Numbered from the stretch's first letter, positions 10,226 to 19,752 are shown. The stretch is 64,000 bases of DNA from Prochlorococcus sp. AG-363-M21 (GCA_003278305.1 QCFU01000005.1:1-64000), one strand, 5' to 3'. Translations and numbers: made by a program. Notes: a model not told the origin generated them from the letters alone.

Positions 10226-10864
10226 ATGTGTGAGAATAACAATTTAATATCACCACATAACCTTGAGATACCAACTTTCGTTCCAAGGCTTCGCCTTGGA
10301 GTCCTAGCTTCTGGAAAAGGCAGCAATTTAAAAGCTTTAATTAGATTAACTAAATCAGAATTAGAAGCCGACATCAAATGTTTGATTGTCAATAATGCAC
10401 AAGCAGGTGCAATAGATATAGCTAAGAAGAACAATATAGATTGTTCTATACTTAATCATAATAATTACAAGTCAAGAGAAGAATTAGATGAGGATATAAT
10501 CAATATATTTTTAAAATATAATATAGAAATTATTGTAATGGCTGGTTGGATGAGAATAGTGACACCAGTTCTCATCAATAAGTTTAAAAATAGAATAATA
10601 AATATTCACCCATCTTTGTTGCCTAGCTTTAAAGGGGCAAATGCAGTATCTAAGACGTTGGAACATAAAGTTAAAATAACAGGTTGTACAGCTCATATCG
10701 TAGAAGAAGAGATAGATAGTGGCGAAATTCTTATTCAGGCTGCACTAAGAGTAAACGAAAATGATAATGAACAAAGTCTCTTAAAACGAATTCAATTAAT
10801 TGAACATCAGATTTTATACAAAGGCATTGCTATAGCAGGAAGTAGATTAAGAATCAATTATTAA
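10226..10864 (+). CDS. purN: Phosphoribosylglycinamide formyltransferase (GART)
   Basis: Transfers a formyl group from 10-formyl-THF to GAR in purine synthesis. The Rossmann start RLGVLASGKGSNLKAL binds substrate. The active-site block NIHPSLLPSFKGA contains the Asn and His, and the downstream ITGCTAHIVEEEIDSG contains the essential Asp. I choose ATG at 10226 (212 residues). An in-frame ATG at 10172 would add 18 residues that look like untranslated leader. The 3' end overlaps the convergent argC by 4 bp. Confidence 0.93.
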   Translation: MCENNNLISPHNLEIPTFVPRLRLGVLASGKGSNLKALIRLTKSELEADIKCLIVNNAQAGAIDIAKKNNIDCSILNHNNYKSREELDEDIINIFLKYNIEIIVMAGWMRIVTPVLINKFKNRIINIHPSLLPSFKGANAVSKTLEHKVKITGCTAHIVEEEIDSGEILIQAALRVNENDNEQSLLKRIQLIEHQILYKGIAIAGSRLRINY

Positions 10865-11940
10865 GGATAATAGGTTAATAATGGTAATCCTAATTCATGA
10901 TTAAGTCCCGCCATTAAATTAAGATTCTGAATTGCTTGACCTGATTGTCCCTTTATTAAGTTATCAATTACTGAAAGTATAATTAATCTTCCATTCCGTT
11001 TATCTACTTGAATGGAGATTAATATCTTATTTGTATATCTGACCCATTTGGTCGAGGGATAAATTCCAACAGGTAAAATTTCAATTGTGCTTTTGTCTCT
11101 ATAGACTGCTTCTATAACAGTTCGACAATCTTCAGCTGTTAAACCAGGATCTCTCAAACGGCAATAAGTAGTAGAAAGCAATCCTCTTACCATGGGTACC
11201 AAATGAGGAGTGAATTGAATTTGAATTTTTTGTCCTGAAATAAATTCAAGTTGTTGCTCTATTTCAGATGTATGCCTGTGACCGATGACACCATATGGTG
11301 ATATGGCCTCTGAACATTCTGCTAAGAGCAAATGTTCTTTAGGATTCCGACCTCCTCCAGATGTACCAGATTTTGCATCTATAATAATTCCCTCATTTTC
11401 TACCAATCCTTGCTTAACAAAAGGCATAAGAGGTAGCAAACCTGCTGTTGGGAAACAGCCAGGGCATGCGACTAATTTTGCATTGGTAATTTCTTGTTGA
11501 TTCCATTCAGGAATTCCATATATAGCTTCTGCACAAAGAGTATTATCTGTTCTATTTAGTTTCTGTGCCTCCAGGGAATAAAATTCTGACCATTGCTCTA
11601 GTGATCTATATCTATAGTCAGCTGAAAGATCAACAATCCGTAAACCTCTTTTTAAAAGCTCAGGTGTTAGTGAAGATGATAGACCATTTGGCAAACATAA
11701 AAGTGCAAAGTCTGCTTTTTCAGCTATTAAATCAGGATCAGGGGCTTGAATTATTTGATTATCATTTAATTGCAAAAAGGGTGCTAGCTCATTCCAGTTT
11801 TTACTCGCAGTTTTATAACCACCCAAAAAAGTAACCTCAAATTGGGGATGCTCATTTAAAAGTCTTAGACATTGAATACCTCCATACCCAGAAGCCCCTA
11901 TGATCGCAACTCGATTTGCATTATTGTTTCTTAAGTACAT
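10861..11940 (-). CDS. argC: N-acetyl-gamma-glutamyl-phosphate reductase
   Basis: Third step of arginine synthesis, NADPH-dependent reduction of N-acetylglutamyl phosphate. In the 359 residues the NADP-binding motif is VAIIGASGYGGIQCLRLL near the N-terminus, the catalytic cysteine is in LVACPGCFPTAGLLPL, and the histidine-rich GVIGHRHTSEIEQQL block is typical. It is divergent from ribBA across about 95 bp that must contain both promoters, and tail-to-tail overlapped with purN. Confidence 0.95.
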   Translation of the reverse strand: MYLRNNNANRVAIIGASGYGGIQCLRLLNEHPQFEVTFLGGYKTASKNWNELAPFLQLNDNQIIQAPDPDLIAEKADFALLCLPNGLSSSLTPELLKRGLRIVDLSADYRYRSLEQWSEFYSLEAQKLNRTDNTLCAEAIYGIPEWNQQEITNAKLVACPGCFPTAGLLPLMPFVKQGLVENEGIIIDAKSGTSGGGRNPKEHLLLAECSEAISPYGVIGHRHTSEIEQQLEFISGQKIQIQFTPHLVPMVRGLLSTTYCRLRDPGLTAEDCRTVIEAVYRDKSTIEILPVGIYPSTKWVRYTNKILISIQVDKRNGRLIILSVIDNLIKGQSGQAIQNLNLMAGLNHELGLPLLTYYP

Positions 11941-12035
11941 TAGAGTGATAATTAAGATTCCTTTTAAAAAATGAAATCTCTTAGAATAGTATTACTTCAA
12001 TTATGACTTTGTTTACATAAAACATCACTAGCTAG

Positions 12036-13736
12036 GTGAAAAATTTGGAATTTGATGAATCAAGTAAAATAATCTTTGATGAAATAGCAGATGCATTAGC
12101 TGCTATTAGAAATGGAGAGTGCGTTGTAGTTGTTGACGATGAGAGTAGAGAGAACGAAGGGGATCTAATTTGTGCGGCACAATTTGCCACGCCTCAACAG
12201 ATCAACTTTATGGCAACAGAAGCAAGAGGATTGATTTGCCTTGCTATGGACGGTGAGAGATTGGATGAGTTAGACCTGCCGTTAATGGTTGACAGGAATA
12301 CAGATTCCAATCAAACGGCTTTTACTATAAGCATTGATGCAGGACCTGAATATGGAGTTACTACTGGCATATCAGCTGACGACAGAGCTAGGACCATCCA
12401 AGTTGCTATTAACAGATCAACAAAACCGTCTTCTCTAAGACGGCCAGGTCACATATTCCCATTGAGAGCAAAGAAAGGAGGTGTTCTTAAAAGAGCTGGC
12501 CATACTGAGGCGGCTGTAGATTTGGCTCAATTAGCAGGATTAGGTCCATCTGGAGTTATATGTGAAATTCAAAATGATGATGGTTCAATGGCCAGGTTAC
12601 CTCAGTTACAAAGTTACGCTGATACGTGGAATTTAAAGATAATAAGTATTGCTGATCTCATTAGATATAGATTAGAAAATGAAAGATTTGTCTATAGAAA
12701 AGCTATAACTAAACTACCAAGTATATTTGGAGATTTTGAAGCAATTGGTTATATAAATGAACTTGATGGTACAGAACACGTAGCGCTAGTAAAAGGAGAT
12801 GTTGGTAAATTAGTTGAGCCGGTTCTTGTAAGGATGCATTCAGAATGTTTAACAGGAGATGCATTTGGTTCCCTGAGATGTGATTGTCGCCCCCAATTAG
12901 AAGCTGCACTATCAAGAATTTCTGAGGAAGGTCAAGGAATAGTTGTTTATTTAAGACAAGAAGGTAGAGGAATAGGCTTAGTAAACAAACTGAAAGCTTA
13001 TAGTTTGCAAGATGGAGGTCTTGATACAGTAGAAGCAAATGAAAAACTAGGTTTTCCAGCTGATTTAAGAAATTATGGTGTAGGAGCACAAATACTTACT
13101 GACTTAGGCGTTCATAGTCTCAAGTTATTGACAAATAATCCTAGAAAGATTGCAGGCTTAAGTGGTTATGGTATTAAAGTTGAACAAAGAGTTCCTCTAG
13201 TTATATGTCCATCTAATTACAATGAAAAATACCTATCAATTAAACAATCAAAATTAGGTCATTATATAAATTATGAGAAAGGTATTACCTCACCAGCGCC
13301 GGAAAAGTCAGTTTTCTTCTTCTGGAATGGTGTATCAAGTTCTAAAGAGTTAAGCCAAAAGAAGAAAGAAGTCGAAAAATATGCTCTAGACAATCAAATC
13401 AAACTCTATGAAGAAAGCACTCCTAGACTAATTGCATTACTTGAAAGACCTAAATTATTATGGCTATCAAATAACATATCTAGAAAGGATCTATCGAATA
13501 AACAAGAAGACATATATAACTTTATTAGTAATATCTCTAAGATTGATGGAACAACAAGAGTTGGTGTTTTTATATCAGATAATATAAATCTTGCGTTTCA
13601 CCCAACAAACAGCCTAAAAATTATTTCTTTAAATTTCAAAAACCTAGAAGATAAGAATGAAACACTAAATCAAATATTATCAAGTGAACTCTCGTATGTT
13701 ATTACATGGATTAATTCATTGAATCTAGAAGAGTAG
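12036..13736 (+). CDS. ribBA: Bifunctional DHBP synthase / GTP cyclohydrolase II with extra C-terminal domain
   Basis: Supplies both early precursors of riboflavin. Residues ~15-210 are RibB (VVVVDDESRENEGDL for metal/substrate binding, RAGHTEAAVDLA). Residues ~215-405 are RibA, with zinc ligands in CLTGDAFGSLRCDC and the GTP-site block YLRQEGRGIGL. A further ~160 residues with no recognisable motif follow and end EL...ITWINSL. Common RibBA proteins end soon after the RibA part. The start is GTG at 12036. The last 26 bp overlap the convergent CCB-like gene. Confidence 0.95.
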   Translation: MKNLEFDESSKIIFDEIADALAAIRNGECVVVVDDESRENEGDLICAAQFATPQQINFMATEARGLICLAMDGERLDELDLPLMVDRNTDSNQTAFTISIDAGPEYGVTTGISADDRARTIQVAINRSTKPSSLRRPGHIFPLRAKKGGVLKRAGHTEAAVDLAQLAGLGPSGVICEIQNDDGSMARLPQLQSYADTWNLKIISIADLIRYRLENERFVYRKAITKLPSIFGDFEAIGYINELDGTEHVALVKGDVGKLVEPVLVRMHSECLTGDAFGSLRCDCRPQLEAALSRISEEGQGIVVYLRQEGRGIGLVNKLKAYSLQDGGLDTVEANEKLGFPADLRNYGVGAQILTDLGVHSLKLLTNNPRKIAGLSGYGIKVEQRVPLVICPSNYNEKYLSIKQSKLGHYINYEKGITSPAPEKSVFFFWNGVSSSKELSQKKKEVEKYALDNQIKLYEESTPRLIALLERPKLLWLSNNISRKDLSNKQEDIYNFISNISKIDGTTRVGVFISDNINLAFHPTNSLKIISLNFKNLEDKNETLNQILSSELSYVITWINSLNLEE

Positions 13737-14328
13737 ATATTTTTTTACTCCAACCTTCTATCCAAATCTCATCTGACTTTGTAAAGCAGCGTTCAGACCA
13801 ACCTCCTATCAGTAGTACACCTTGATCATTTAAAGGGGATATAACTATTGAAGGCAAATCTTTAATAACAGTATCAAATTCCTCTTTCCCCGGATAAAAT
13901 TTAGTATTAACTAAAGAGATTAAATTACCAGTTCGCATAGATTGAAGACAAATCTTTTTTGGTAGGAACTCTTCCTCTGAAATAATGCCTCTTTTAAAAA
14001 TAACCTGTTTATTCCAGTAGATCAATAATGTTGCGGCTGCAGAAGCTGTAAGTATCATTTTACTACCCCAAGCCAGTTCTAACTTTATTTCCTCTGATAA
14101 ATTTTCTTGTATAAAAATTCCTTCCTTACCATTTAAGTTTGTTCTTGTTGGTAGAGTTGGGTCGATATCAGCCCAAAATAGGGTAATAAGTATCAATAAG
14201 ACTGACGATGCAGCAGCTAAAACCTCAGCTCGCTGAAAACTAGGTACAATAAAATTAGATGTATAAGAATTAATGATTGTTAGGCAAAGTAAGATTATAC
14301 CTGATATCATTATAATTAATCGTGTCAT
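13711..14328 (-). CDS. Cofactor assembly of complex C subunit B (CCB2/CCB4-like)
   Basis: Cyanobacterial and plastid CCB proteins help attach heme c(i) to cytochrome b6 of the b6f complex. The 205 residues carry two N-terminal membrane helices (about residues 4-22 and 35-50), the characteristic AEVLAAASSVLL stretch, and a soluble C-terminal region with LVNTKFYPGKEEFD and VLLIGGWSERCFT. Assignment rests on this overall pattern. Its 3' end overlaps ribBA by 26 bp in convergent orientation. Confidence 0.7.
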   Translation of the reverse strand: MTRLIIMISGIILLCLTIINSYTSNFIVPSFQRAEVLAAASSVLLILITLFWADIDPTLPTRTNLNGKEGIFIQENLSEEIKLELAWGSKMILTASAAATLLIYWNKQVIFKRGIISEEEFLPKKICLQSMRTGNLISLVNTKFYPGKEEFDTVIKDLPSIVISPLNDQGVLLIGGWSERCFTKSDEIWIEGWSKKISTLLDSMN

Positions 14329-14435
14329 ATCTATCTGGTTAATGGATGATTAAAGTATATAATAAATTATTTCCTTTATTTGGTTGTTTTTTATTAATTC
14401 CTTAATCGATATAGACAAATATCCTATTTAGTGCA

Positions 14436-14774
14436 ATGATTATAATAATTGACTTTAAGAAATTGACTAAAAAGGACTTAATTACAGCAATCTTTTCCTT
14501 AATCTTTATTCTCATTCTTGGGTTTTCTAATCCTTTATATGCCATGGAAAATAATTTGATTAATAATAATACGATTAAACATGTAACTTTATTTTCTGAA
14601 CTAGGTTACGAAGCAAAAGAAAAAACATCTTTAGATAATCCTGTTGTTGATCCTAATTTCAATGTAATGAGAAACAATGATATGAATCAATTTCAAGCAT
14701 TGATACTTGTAGCAGGAATACTTATCGTAGCTGTAATAGCCCCACTTGTAACTTGGTGGTATTTCTCTAAATAA
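14436..14774 (+). CDS. Small membrane protein of unknown function
   Basis: I do not recognise this 112-residue protein. An N-terminal hydrophobic segment (about residues 17-36, ending NPLYAME) looks like a signal peptide or anchor. A polar middle of about 50 residues follows, then a C-terminal membrane helix (about residues 87-109) ending TWWYFSK. The topology suggests a thylakoid or plasma membrane protein with a lumenal or periplasmic middle. It precedes the cobU-like gene by 11 bp, which suggests co-transcription. Confidence 0.6.
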   Translation: MIIIIDFKKLTKKDLITAIFSLIFILILGFSNPLYAMENNLINNNTIKHVTLFSELGYEAKEKTSLDNPVVDPNFNVMRNNDMNQFQALILVAGILIVAVIAPLVTWWYFSK

Positions 14775-14785
14775 GAAATACTCTT

Positions 14786-15334
14786 TTGGAAAACTTAGTT
14801 AATAAAAACCTAATCCTAGTTTCTGGAGCAGTAAGAAGTGGCAAAAGTAAATTTGCCGAAAATTTATTCAGAGACTCAGTTCATGTTACATATATAGCTA
14901 CATTCTTAAATTTAAGTAGTGATAAGTCATGGTCAGAAAGAATAAAAAAACATAAAAGCAGAAGACCAGATTCTTGGGCTTTAGTTGAAAATTTTTCTGA
15001 CCTTAATCATGAGATTAATTTATTGTCAAATAACTCAGATATAATCATTGACTCGCTAGGAGGCATTGTATATAGCTATTTAGATATGAAAGATGGAGAA
15101 TGGCAGATATTTAGCAATGATTTCATTAAAACTCTAACGCACTTTGATGGACGCATTGTATTAGTAATAGAAGAAGTAGGCTGGTCTATATCCTCTTCTA
15201 GCAAAGAAAGCAACTTGTTTGTTGATAGGATGGGAGAATTATCATATGACCTTAATAAAATATCTTCTAATAGCTATTTATTAATACATGGAAAAGCTCT
15301 AAACTTAAATATACTTACAGAGCCTAATGAATAA
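14786..15334 (+). CDS. cobU: Adenosylcobinamide kinase/guanylyltransferase-like protein
   Basis: CobU phosphorylates adenosylcobinamide and transfers GMP onto it during B12 nucleotide loop assembly. The 182 residues show a P-loop GAVRSGKSKFAE (about residues 14-25), VTYIATF, and the characteristic RIKKHKSRRPDSWALVE containing the guanylylated histidine region. The usual NEVG motif reads IEEVG here, a deviation at one conserved position. The start is TTG at 14786, 11 bp after the previous gene. The stop overlaps trmL by 8 bp, so translation is probably coupled. Confidence 0.75.
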   Translation: MENLVNKNLILVSGAVRSGKSKFAENLFRDSVHVTYIATFLNLSSDKSWSERIKKHKSRRPDSWALVENFSDLNHEINLLSNNSDIIIDSLGGIVYSYLDMKDGEWQIFSNDFIKTLTHFDGRIVLVIEEVGWSISSSSKESNLFVDRMGELSYDLNKISSNSYLLIHGKALNLNILTEPNE

Positions 15335-15812
15335 AACTCCTGCTACTAGTCAACTTAGGCTTGCTTTATATGAACCAAGAATTCCACAAAATACCGGAAA
15401 TATTGCTAGAACATGTGCGGCTTTTCAAATTAGCCTTGATTTAATCGAACCTCTTGGTTTTACCATAAACGATAAATATTTAAAAAGAGCTGGTTTAGAT
15501 TACTGGAAATATCTAGACCAAACTATTCATTCAAGCTTTAATACATTCAAAGAAACAGTTAATCAATCGCGATTAATTGGCTTTAGCAAGAATGGAACAT
15601 ATAATCTTCAAGATATTTCCTTCCTAGGAAATGACATATTACTTTTCGGAAGAGAGGATATTGGTTTGCCATCTAATGTAAGAAATATATGTGATCTGAT
15701 GGTCAAAATCCCAATGCCAGGAATAGCAGATGAAAATGGATCAAATGGTGTTAGGAGTCTAAATCTCTCTGTTGCATGTGGAATAGCTGCTTATGCAGCT
15801 ATTAACCATTAA
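15327..15812 (+). CDS. trmL: tRNA (cytidine/uridine-34 2'-O)-methyltransferase, SPOUT family
   Basis: TrmL methylates the wobble ribose of certain leucine tRNAs. The 161 residues show the knotted SPOUT signature: LALYEPRIPQNTGNIARTCA at the start, LLFGREDIGLP in the middle, and the SAM-binding KIPMPGIADENGSNGVRSLN followed by LSVACGIAAYA. It overlaps the cobU-like gene by 8 bp, and a tRNA gene lies about 155 bp downstream. Confidence 0.88.
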   Translation: MNKTPATSQLRLALYEPRIPQNTGNIARTCAAFQISLDLIEPLGFTINDKYLKRAGLDYWKYLDQTIHSSFNTFKETVNQSRLIGFSKNGTYNLQDISFLGNDILLFGREDIGLPSNVRNICDLMVKIPMPGIADENGSNGVRSLNLSVACGIAAYAAINH

Positions 15813-15968
15813 TATATTAATACAAATTATATGCAAACAATAACTAAACTAAATATACCTTTTAAATATTAAGCAGGAGGTAATATTATACAATAAAAGT
15901 TCAACTAAATTTTTATTTCAGTATGAATATTTGTTTTGTGGAGGTCTTTAGTTTATTATGACTAGCAT

Positions 15969-16042
15969 GTCAGTGTAGCTCAGCTGGTTAGAGCACAGCA
16001 TTCATAACGCTGAGGTCGAGAGTTCAAGTCTCTCCACTGACA
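15969..16042 (+). tRNA. tRNA-Met (CAT), elongator type
   Basis: A complete cloverleaf: acceptor GTCAGTG pairs with CACTGAC (16035-16041), the D arm is GCTC...GAGC, the anticodon CAT is at 16003-16005, and the T arm is GAGAG-TTCAAGT-CTCTC. CCA is not encoded. The 1-72 pair is intact (G-C), so this is the elongator rather than the initiator; an Ile2 tRNA with modified CAT cannot be excluded. The last anticodon-stem pair is A16000 with C16008, a mismatch. I see nothing identifiable in the flanks 15813-15968 and 16043-16208. Confidence 0.95.
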
Positions 16043-16208
16043 CTAATTAGTTAGGTGCCTTCAAATACCTTTAATCATTAATTAATAACCTCTAAGCTTG
16101 AGAGTAAATCTAGGATCTACTATAATGAAGTTTTCAATTTATGTTTATAATATAACTAGTAAATCTAAATCTAAGATTTTTCGCCTTTTCGTTAATAGCA
16201 ACTTACTT

Positions 16209-16463
16209 CTATATAGTATCAATATTGCTATAAAGATTTTTTATAGGCTTATCTTTATCAATTGAATCGCTCATTATTGTAGTACTAGATTCTTTTTCGG
16301 TCCCTAACTTTTCAGTTATTTTGTTAGAATTAATCTCTTTAGATTCTTTTGATCTATTTATAGGATAGGCTTTTAATTCTGTTAACAATTGAGAAAGCAA
16401 TCTATAATGGGAAACACTGCTGTATTTTTTAAATATAGAGATATCCCATAATGACTTTTTCAT
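16209..16463 (-). CDS. Small hypothetical protein
   Basis: I do not recognise this 84-residue protein. The N-terminal half has a compact helical segment (SVSHYRLLSQLLTELKAYP); the second half is polar, rich in Ser, Lys and Glu, and likely disordered. It stands alone between tRNA-Met and the peroxiredoxin gene. Start ATG 16463 is the only reasonable one. It could be a lineage-specific protein; the structured first half argues against a chance frame. Confidence 0.45.
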   Translation of the reverse strand: MKKSLWDISIFKKYSSVSHYRLLSQLLTELKAYPINRSKESKEINSNKITEKLGTEKESSTTIMSDSIDKDKPIKNLYSNIDTI

Positions 16464-16608
16464 GGTTGTAAAATAAACTCACTTTGAGTTATATTATATT
16501 ATAATCATATCCTATTAATTCAGTTGAGTCATCTGTCTCACGATAGTTGCTTTGACTTAACCATTAATAATTCTCTCTATTCCAAATCTACTCCAAATCT
16601 TAAGAGAA

Positions 16609-17205
16609 ATGTCTTTAAACAGTTGTATTCGCGTTGGTCAACAAGCTCCTGATTTTACTGCAACAGCTGTTGTAGATCAGGAGTTTAAGGAAATCACCCT
16701 TTCAGATTACAAAGGGAAGTGGGTTGTTTTGTTTTTCTATCCACTAGATTTCACCTTTGTATGCCCTACAGAAATAACAGCTTTTAGTGATCGTTACTCT
16801 GACTTTTCTTCAAAAAACACAGAGATTCTTGGTGTTTCTGTAGATAGTAAGCACTGTCATTTGGCCTGGATCCAAACACCAAGGAATCAAGGTGGAATTG
16901 GTGACATAAATTATCCCTTGATATCAGATCTCAAAAGGGAGATATGCCCAGCCTATAATGTACTTAATGATGACGGTGAAGCAGACAGAGGTCTATTCTT
17001 AATTAACCCAGAAGGGGTGATTATGCATTCCACAGTAAATAAAGCACCAGTTGGTAGAAATGTAGATGAAACATTACGGATTCTTCAAGGTTATCAATAC
17101 GTAGCCTCTAACCCAGATGAAGTATGTCCTGCTAACTGGACACCAGGTGATAAAACTATGCTTGAAGATCCAAAAGGAAGTAAAGACTACTTTGCAAGTT
17201 TATAA
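16609..17205 (+). CDS. 2-Cys peroxiredoxin (AhpC/TSA family)
   Basis: Reduces hydrogen peroxide and alkyl hydroperoxides using thiol electrons, an important defence in a photosynthetic cell. In the 198 residues the peroxidatic cysteine (C52) is in [13 protein letters not shown] and the resolving cysteine is in DEVCPANW near residue 173. The [14 protein letters not shown] block is typical of the plant/cyanobacterial 2-Cys group. The stop overlaps the convergent membrane protein gene by 6 bp. About 145 bp upstream are available for a promoter. Confidence 0.95.
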   Translation: MSLNSCIRVGQQAPDFTATAVVDQEFKEITLSDYKGKWVVLFFYPLDFTFVCPTEITAFSDRYSDFSSKNTEILGVSVDSKHCHLAWIQTPRNQGGIGDINYPLISDLKREICPAYNVLNDDGEADRGLFLINPEGVIMHSTVNKAPVGRNVDETLRILQGYQYVASNPDEVCPANWTPGDKTMLEDPKGSKDYFASL

Positions 17206-18006
17206 AAGTAGGTTTGTTTGATCACTTGAAACATGAAGACCTAATAAAAAGAAGATCATTGGCAAAGCAGATGGTAGAAATAGATATAATGATTTAAGCT
17301 CAAATAGGTAAGTTATATTTACATACCAATCAGATATAAAGTTATATTTTTGAAAATAACTAAATATTGAGTAAAATAGAGTTGCTATAACTAGCAGCAT
17401 TGTAATGCCTAGCAAAAAACTTATATTTGGTGAGTTTTCTACATTGAATAATATTTTCGATTGGTAATGATATAAAGAAAATGCACGTAAATAAGAAAAA
17501 AATGCATAAAAAGAAAAGGTATAGAAATAAATCCGTAGTATCCTCTTTGAAAAAATTATGAAAGTACCTAATAAAAACATAAATAAGTGATATTGGTCTT
17601 TCCCAGTAAATAAGTTCATATCAAATCTCTCATTCGCTATAATTTGGAGTGGATTAAAAATGAGGTAATTAAAAAAGTCAAATGACAGGCTATTAAATAT
17701 ATAAAATATTAAAACTAAAAGAAAAATAAACAACGAGAATAATGATCCTTTGATTTTTATTTTTGATTTATCTAAGACTAATAGTTGCTGATTTCTTTTA
17801 TCCCAAGTTATATTCCATTTATAAATAGAGAATATGAAATAGGATGTCAAAAGAGTGGATAAAATCATAAAGATTATTGTATATGAATTAGAAAATTGGA
17901 AATCGTTTATTGAGTAACTAATTATTCCATTGAATGTTATACCTAATAAATAGGCTATTACATATTTTAAAATATTAATAAAAACATTAACGCAATAGTT
18001 ATACAT
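17200..18006 (-). CDS. Polytopic membrane protein of unknown function
   Basis: 268 residues with about six to seven hydrophobic segments (near residues 10-28, 42-60, 88-108, 140-155, 160-180, 196-218 and 242-258) and many aromatic residues. No catalytic or transport motif is visible. It follows the FtsH gene on the same strand with a 21-bp gap, so it is probably in the same transcript. It converges on the peroxiredoxin gene with a 6-bp overlap. Confidence 0.55.
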   Translation of the reverse strand: MYNYCVNVFINILKYVIAYLLGITFNGIISYSINDFQFSNSYTIIFMILSTLLTSYFIFSIYKWNITWDKRNQQLLVLDKSKIKIKGSLFSLFIFLLVLIFYIFNSLSFDFFNYLIFNPLQIIANERFDMNLFTGKDQYHLFMFLLGTFIIFSKRILRIYFYTFSFYAFFSYLRAFSLYHYQSKILFNVENSPNISFLLGITMLLVIATLFYSIFSYFQKYNFISDWYVNITYLFELKSLYLFLPSALPMIFFLLGLHVSSDQTNLLL

Positions 18007-18027
18007 TTAGAATAAATAAAAGCTGAT

Positions 18028-19752
18028 TCATACTTTTGAATAAGGTAATTTGCTAAGTTTATAAAAACGTTCTGAATCCATTGTCTCCTCTTCAATTAAT
18101 ATATCTACCAACTTATCCATCATTTCTGAAAAAGGAGTTAAAATATCTATAGATTCTTGTAAGGAATTCTTCAAAAGCCTAATAACTTCCTTATCTATAT
18201 TTTTATTAGTGTTTTCTGCAATTGAATTTTTATTCGAAATAAGTCTTTGACCTAATGAAACTTGAGAATCAGAATCTTCAATTGAAATAAATGATATATC
18301 ACCAAAACCATACCTGGTAATCATTTCTCTGGCCAATGAAGTCATCCTAGAGAGTTGACTAGCTGCTATCTGCGTTACCTCATCTTCACCAAATACAATC
18401 ATTTCTGCTGCCCTTCCTGCAAGTCCACGAATTAGTGTATATTTCAGGTATTTTTTTGTATATAAAGCATTATCTAAAAATTCTTCTTCTGGTAAAAATC
18501 TGATGTTCCCTCCTAAATCTGATGATCTTGGTAGTATTGATATTTTATCAAGTTTTTCTTGAGTAGGTAAATGTGCCCCTACAATAGCTTTGCCAATTTC
18601 ATGATAAGCAATAATCTTCTTATGATCAGAATACTTCCTGGGATTAGTCATTAATCCCAACGTTAACCTATCAAATGATTGATCTAGTTCCTCATCACTA
18701 ATTTTAGTCTTGTTATTTCTAGCTGTTAATATTGCTGCTTCATTTAGTAAGTTATTTAAATCAGCTCCAGAAAAACCTGGTGTTCTTATAGCCCAATTAT
18801 TTAGAGATACTTCTGGAGAAAGTGGTTTACTTCTTGCATGAACATTTAATATATCCAACCTCCCCTTTCGATCTGGAAGATTTATATTGACAGTTCTATC
18901 AAATCTACCAGGTCTTATTAATGCATTATCTAAAATGTCTGCCCTATTAGTGGCAGCAAGAATTACAACACCAGAGTTATCCGCAAAACCATCTATTTCT
19001 GTCAGCAATTGATTCAATGTTTGCTCCCTTTCATCATTACCTCCACCAATACCAGATCCTCTTTGGCGCCCAATTGCATCTATTTCATCAATAAATATAA
19101 TTGATGGCGATTTCAGTTTTGCTTCTTTAAATAAACTCCTTACTCTACTAGCACCGACACCTATAAAAAGTTCAACAAATTCAGAAGCAGCCAAAGAGAA
19201 AAAGGGTACATTAGCCTCTCCAGCAATTGCCTTTGCTAGCAATGTTTTACCTGTTCCTGGGGGTCCCACTAGTAAAAAGCCTTTAGGTATTCTGGCTCCA
19301 ATTTTTTCAAAAGCTTCTGGTTCCTTTAAAAAGGAAACAATCTCCTTAATTTCATCAAGAGCTTCATTTACTCCTGCTACATCTTCAAATCTTGTTTGGA
19401 GATTAATTGAATCACTAACCTGATTTTGTTTAGCCAAAAAGCCCATAGATCTATTTGCTACATCTAATGTCTTTCGTAAAATAAATAGTAATAAAAGAAT
19501 AAATATGACTATAAAGCCAAGATTTCCTATTAGAGAAGCTCTTGCTTGTTCACTTTTTAAATAATTAACTGTTAATTGAGTACCAGTCTCTTGGGATAGA
19601 CGTAATATAGTTTGATCATTTGGAAATATCGGAACAGTATCTTTAGTCCTATCCTTATAAAGCACCTTAACCTCTCTACGGGTTGGTACAAGTTCTAATG
19701 ATTCAACATTTCCATTGGAAATATCATTTAATAGATTGCTATAGCTTGGCAT
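18028..19752 (-). CDS. ftsH: FtsH-family AAA protein with disrupted protease zinc site
   Basis: FtsH proteins are membrane AAA proteases that unfold and degrade damaged membrane proteins. In the 574 residues the N-terminal ~75 form the membrane-distal domain but begin without the usual first membrane helix; an in-frame stop lies four codons upstream of the ATG. One helix follows at about 75-93. The AAA module is intact (Walker A GPPGTGKT 163-170, Walker B IIFIDEIDA, SRH with ATNRAD and RPGRFDR). The protease motif HEXXH reads HEIGK (384-388), and the expected downstream Asp ligand region reads AASQL. I infer an ATP-driven unfoldase or partner without peptidase activity. Confidence 0.9.
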   Translation of the reverse strand: MPSYSNLLNDISNGNVESLELVPTRREVKVLYKDRTKDTVPIFPNDQTILRLSQETGTQLTVNYLKSEQARASLIGNLGFIVIFILLLLFILRKTLDVANRSMGFLAKQNQVSDSINLQTRFEDVAGVNEALDEIKEIVSFLKEPEAFEKIGARIPKGFLLVGPPGTGKTLLAKAIAGEANVPFFSLAASEFVELFIGVGASRVRSLFKEAKLKSPSIIFIDEIDAIGRQRGSGIGGGNDEREQTLNQLLTEIDGFADNSGVVILAATNRADILDNALIRPGRFDRTVNINLPDRKGRLDILNVHARSKPLSPEVSLNNWAIRTPGFSGADLNNLLNEAAILTARNNKTKISDEELDQSFDRLTLGLMTNPRKYSDHKKIIAYHEIGKAIVGAHLPTQEKLDKISILPRSSDLGGNIRFLPEEEFLDNALYTKKYLKYTLIRGLAGRAAEMIVFGEDEVTQIAASQLSRMTSLAREMITRYGFGDISFISIEDSDSQVSLGQRLISNKNSIAENTNKNIDKEVIRLLKNSLQESIDILTPFSEMMDKLVDILIEEETMDSERFYKLSKLPYSKV

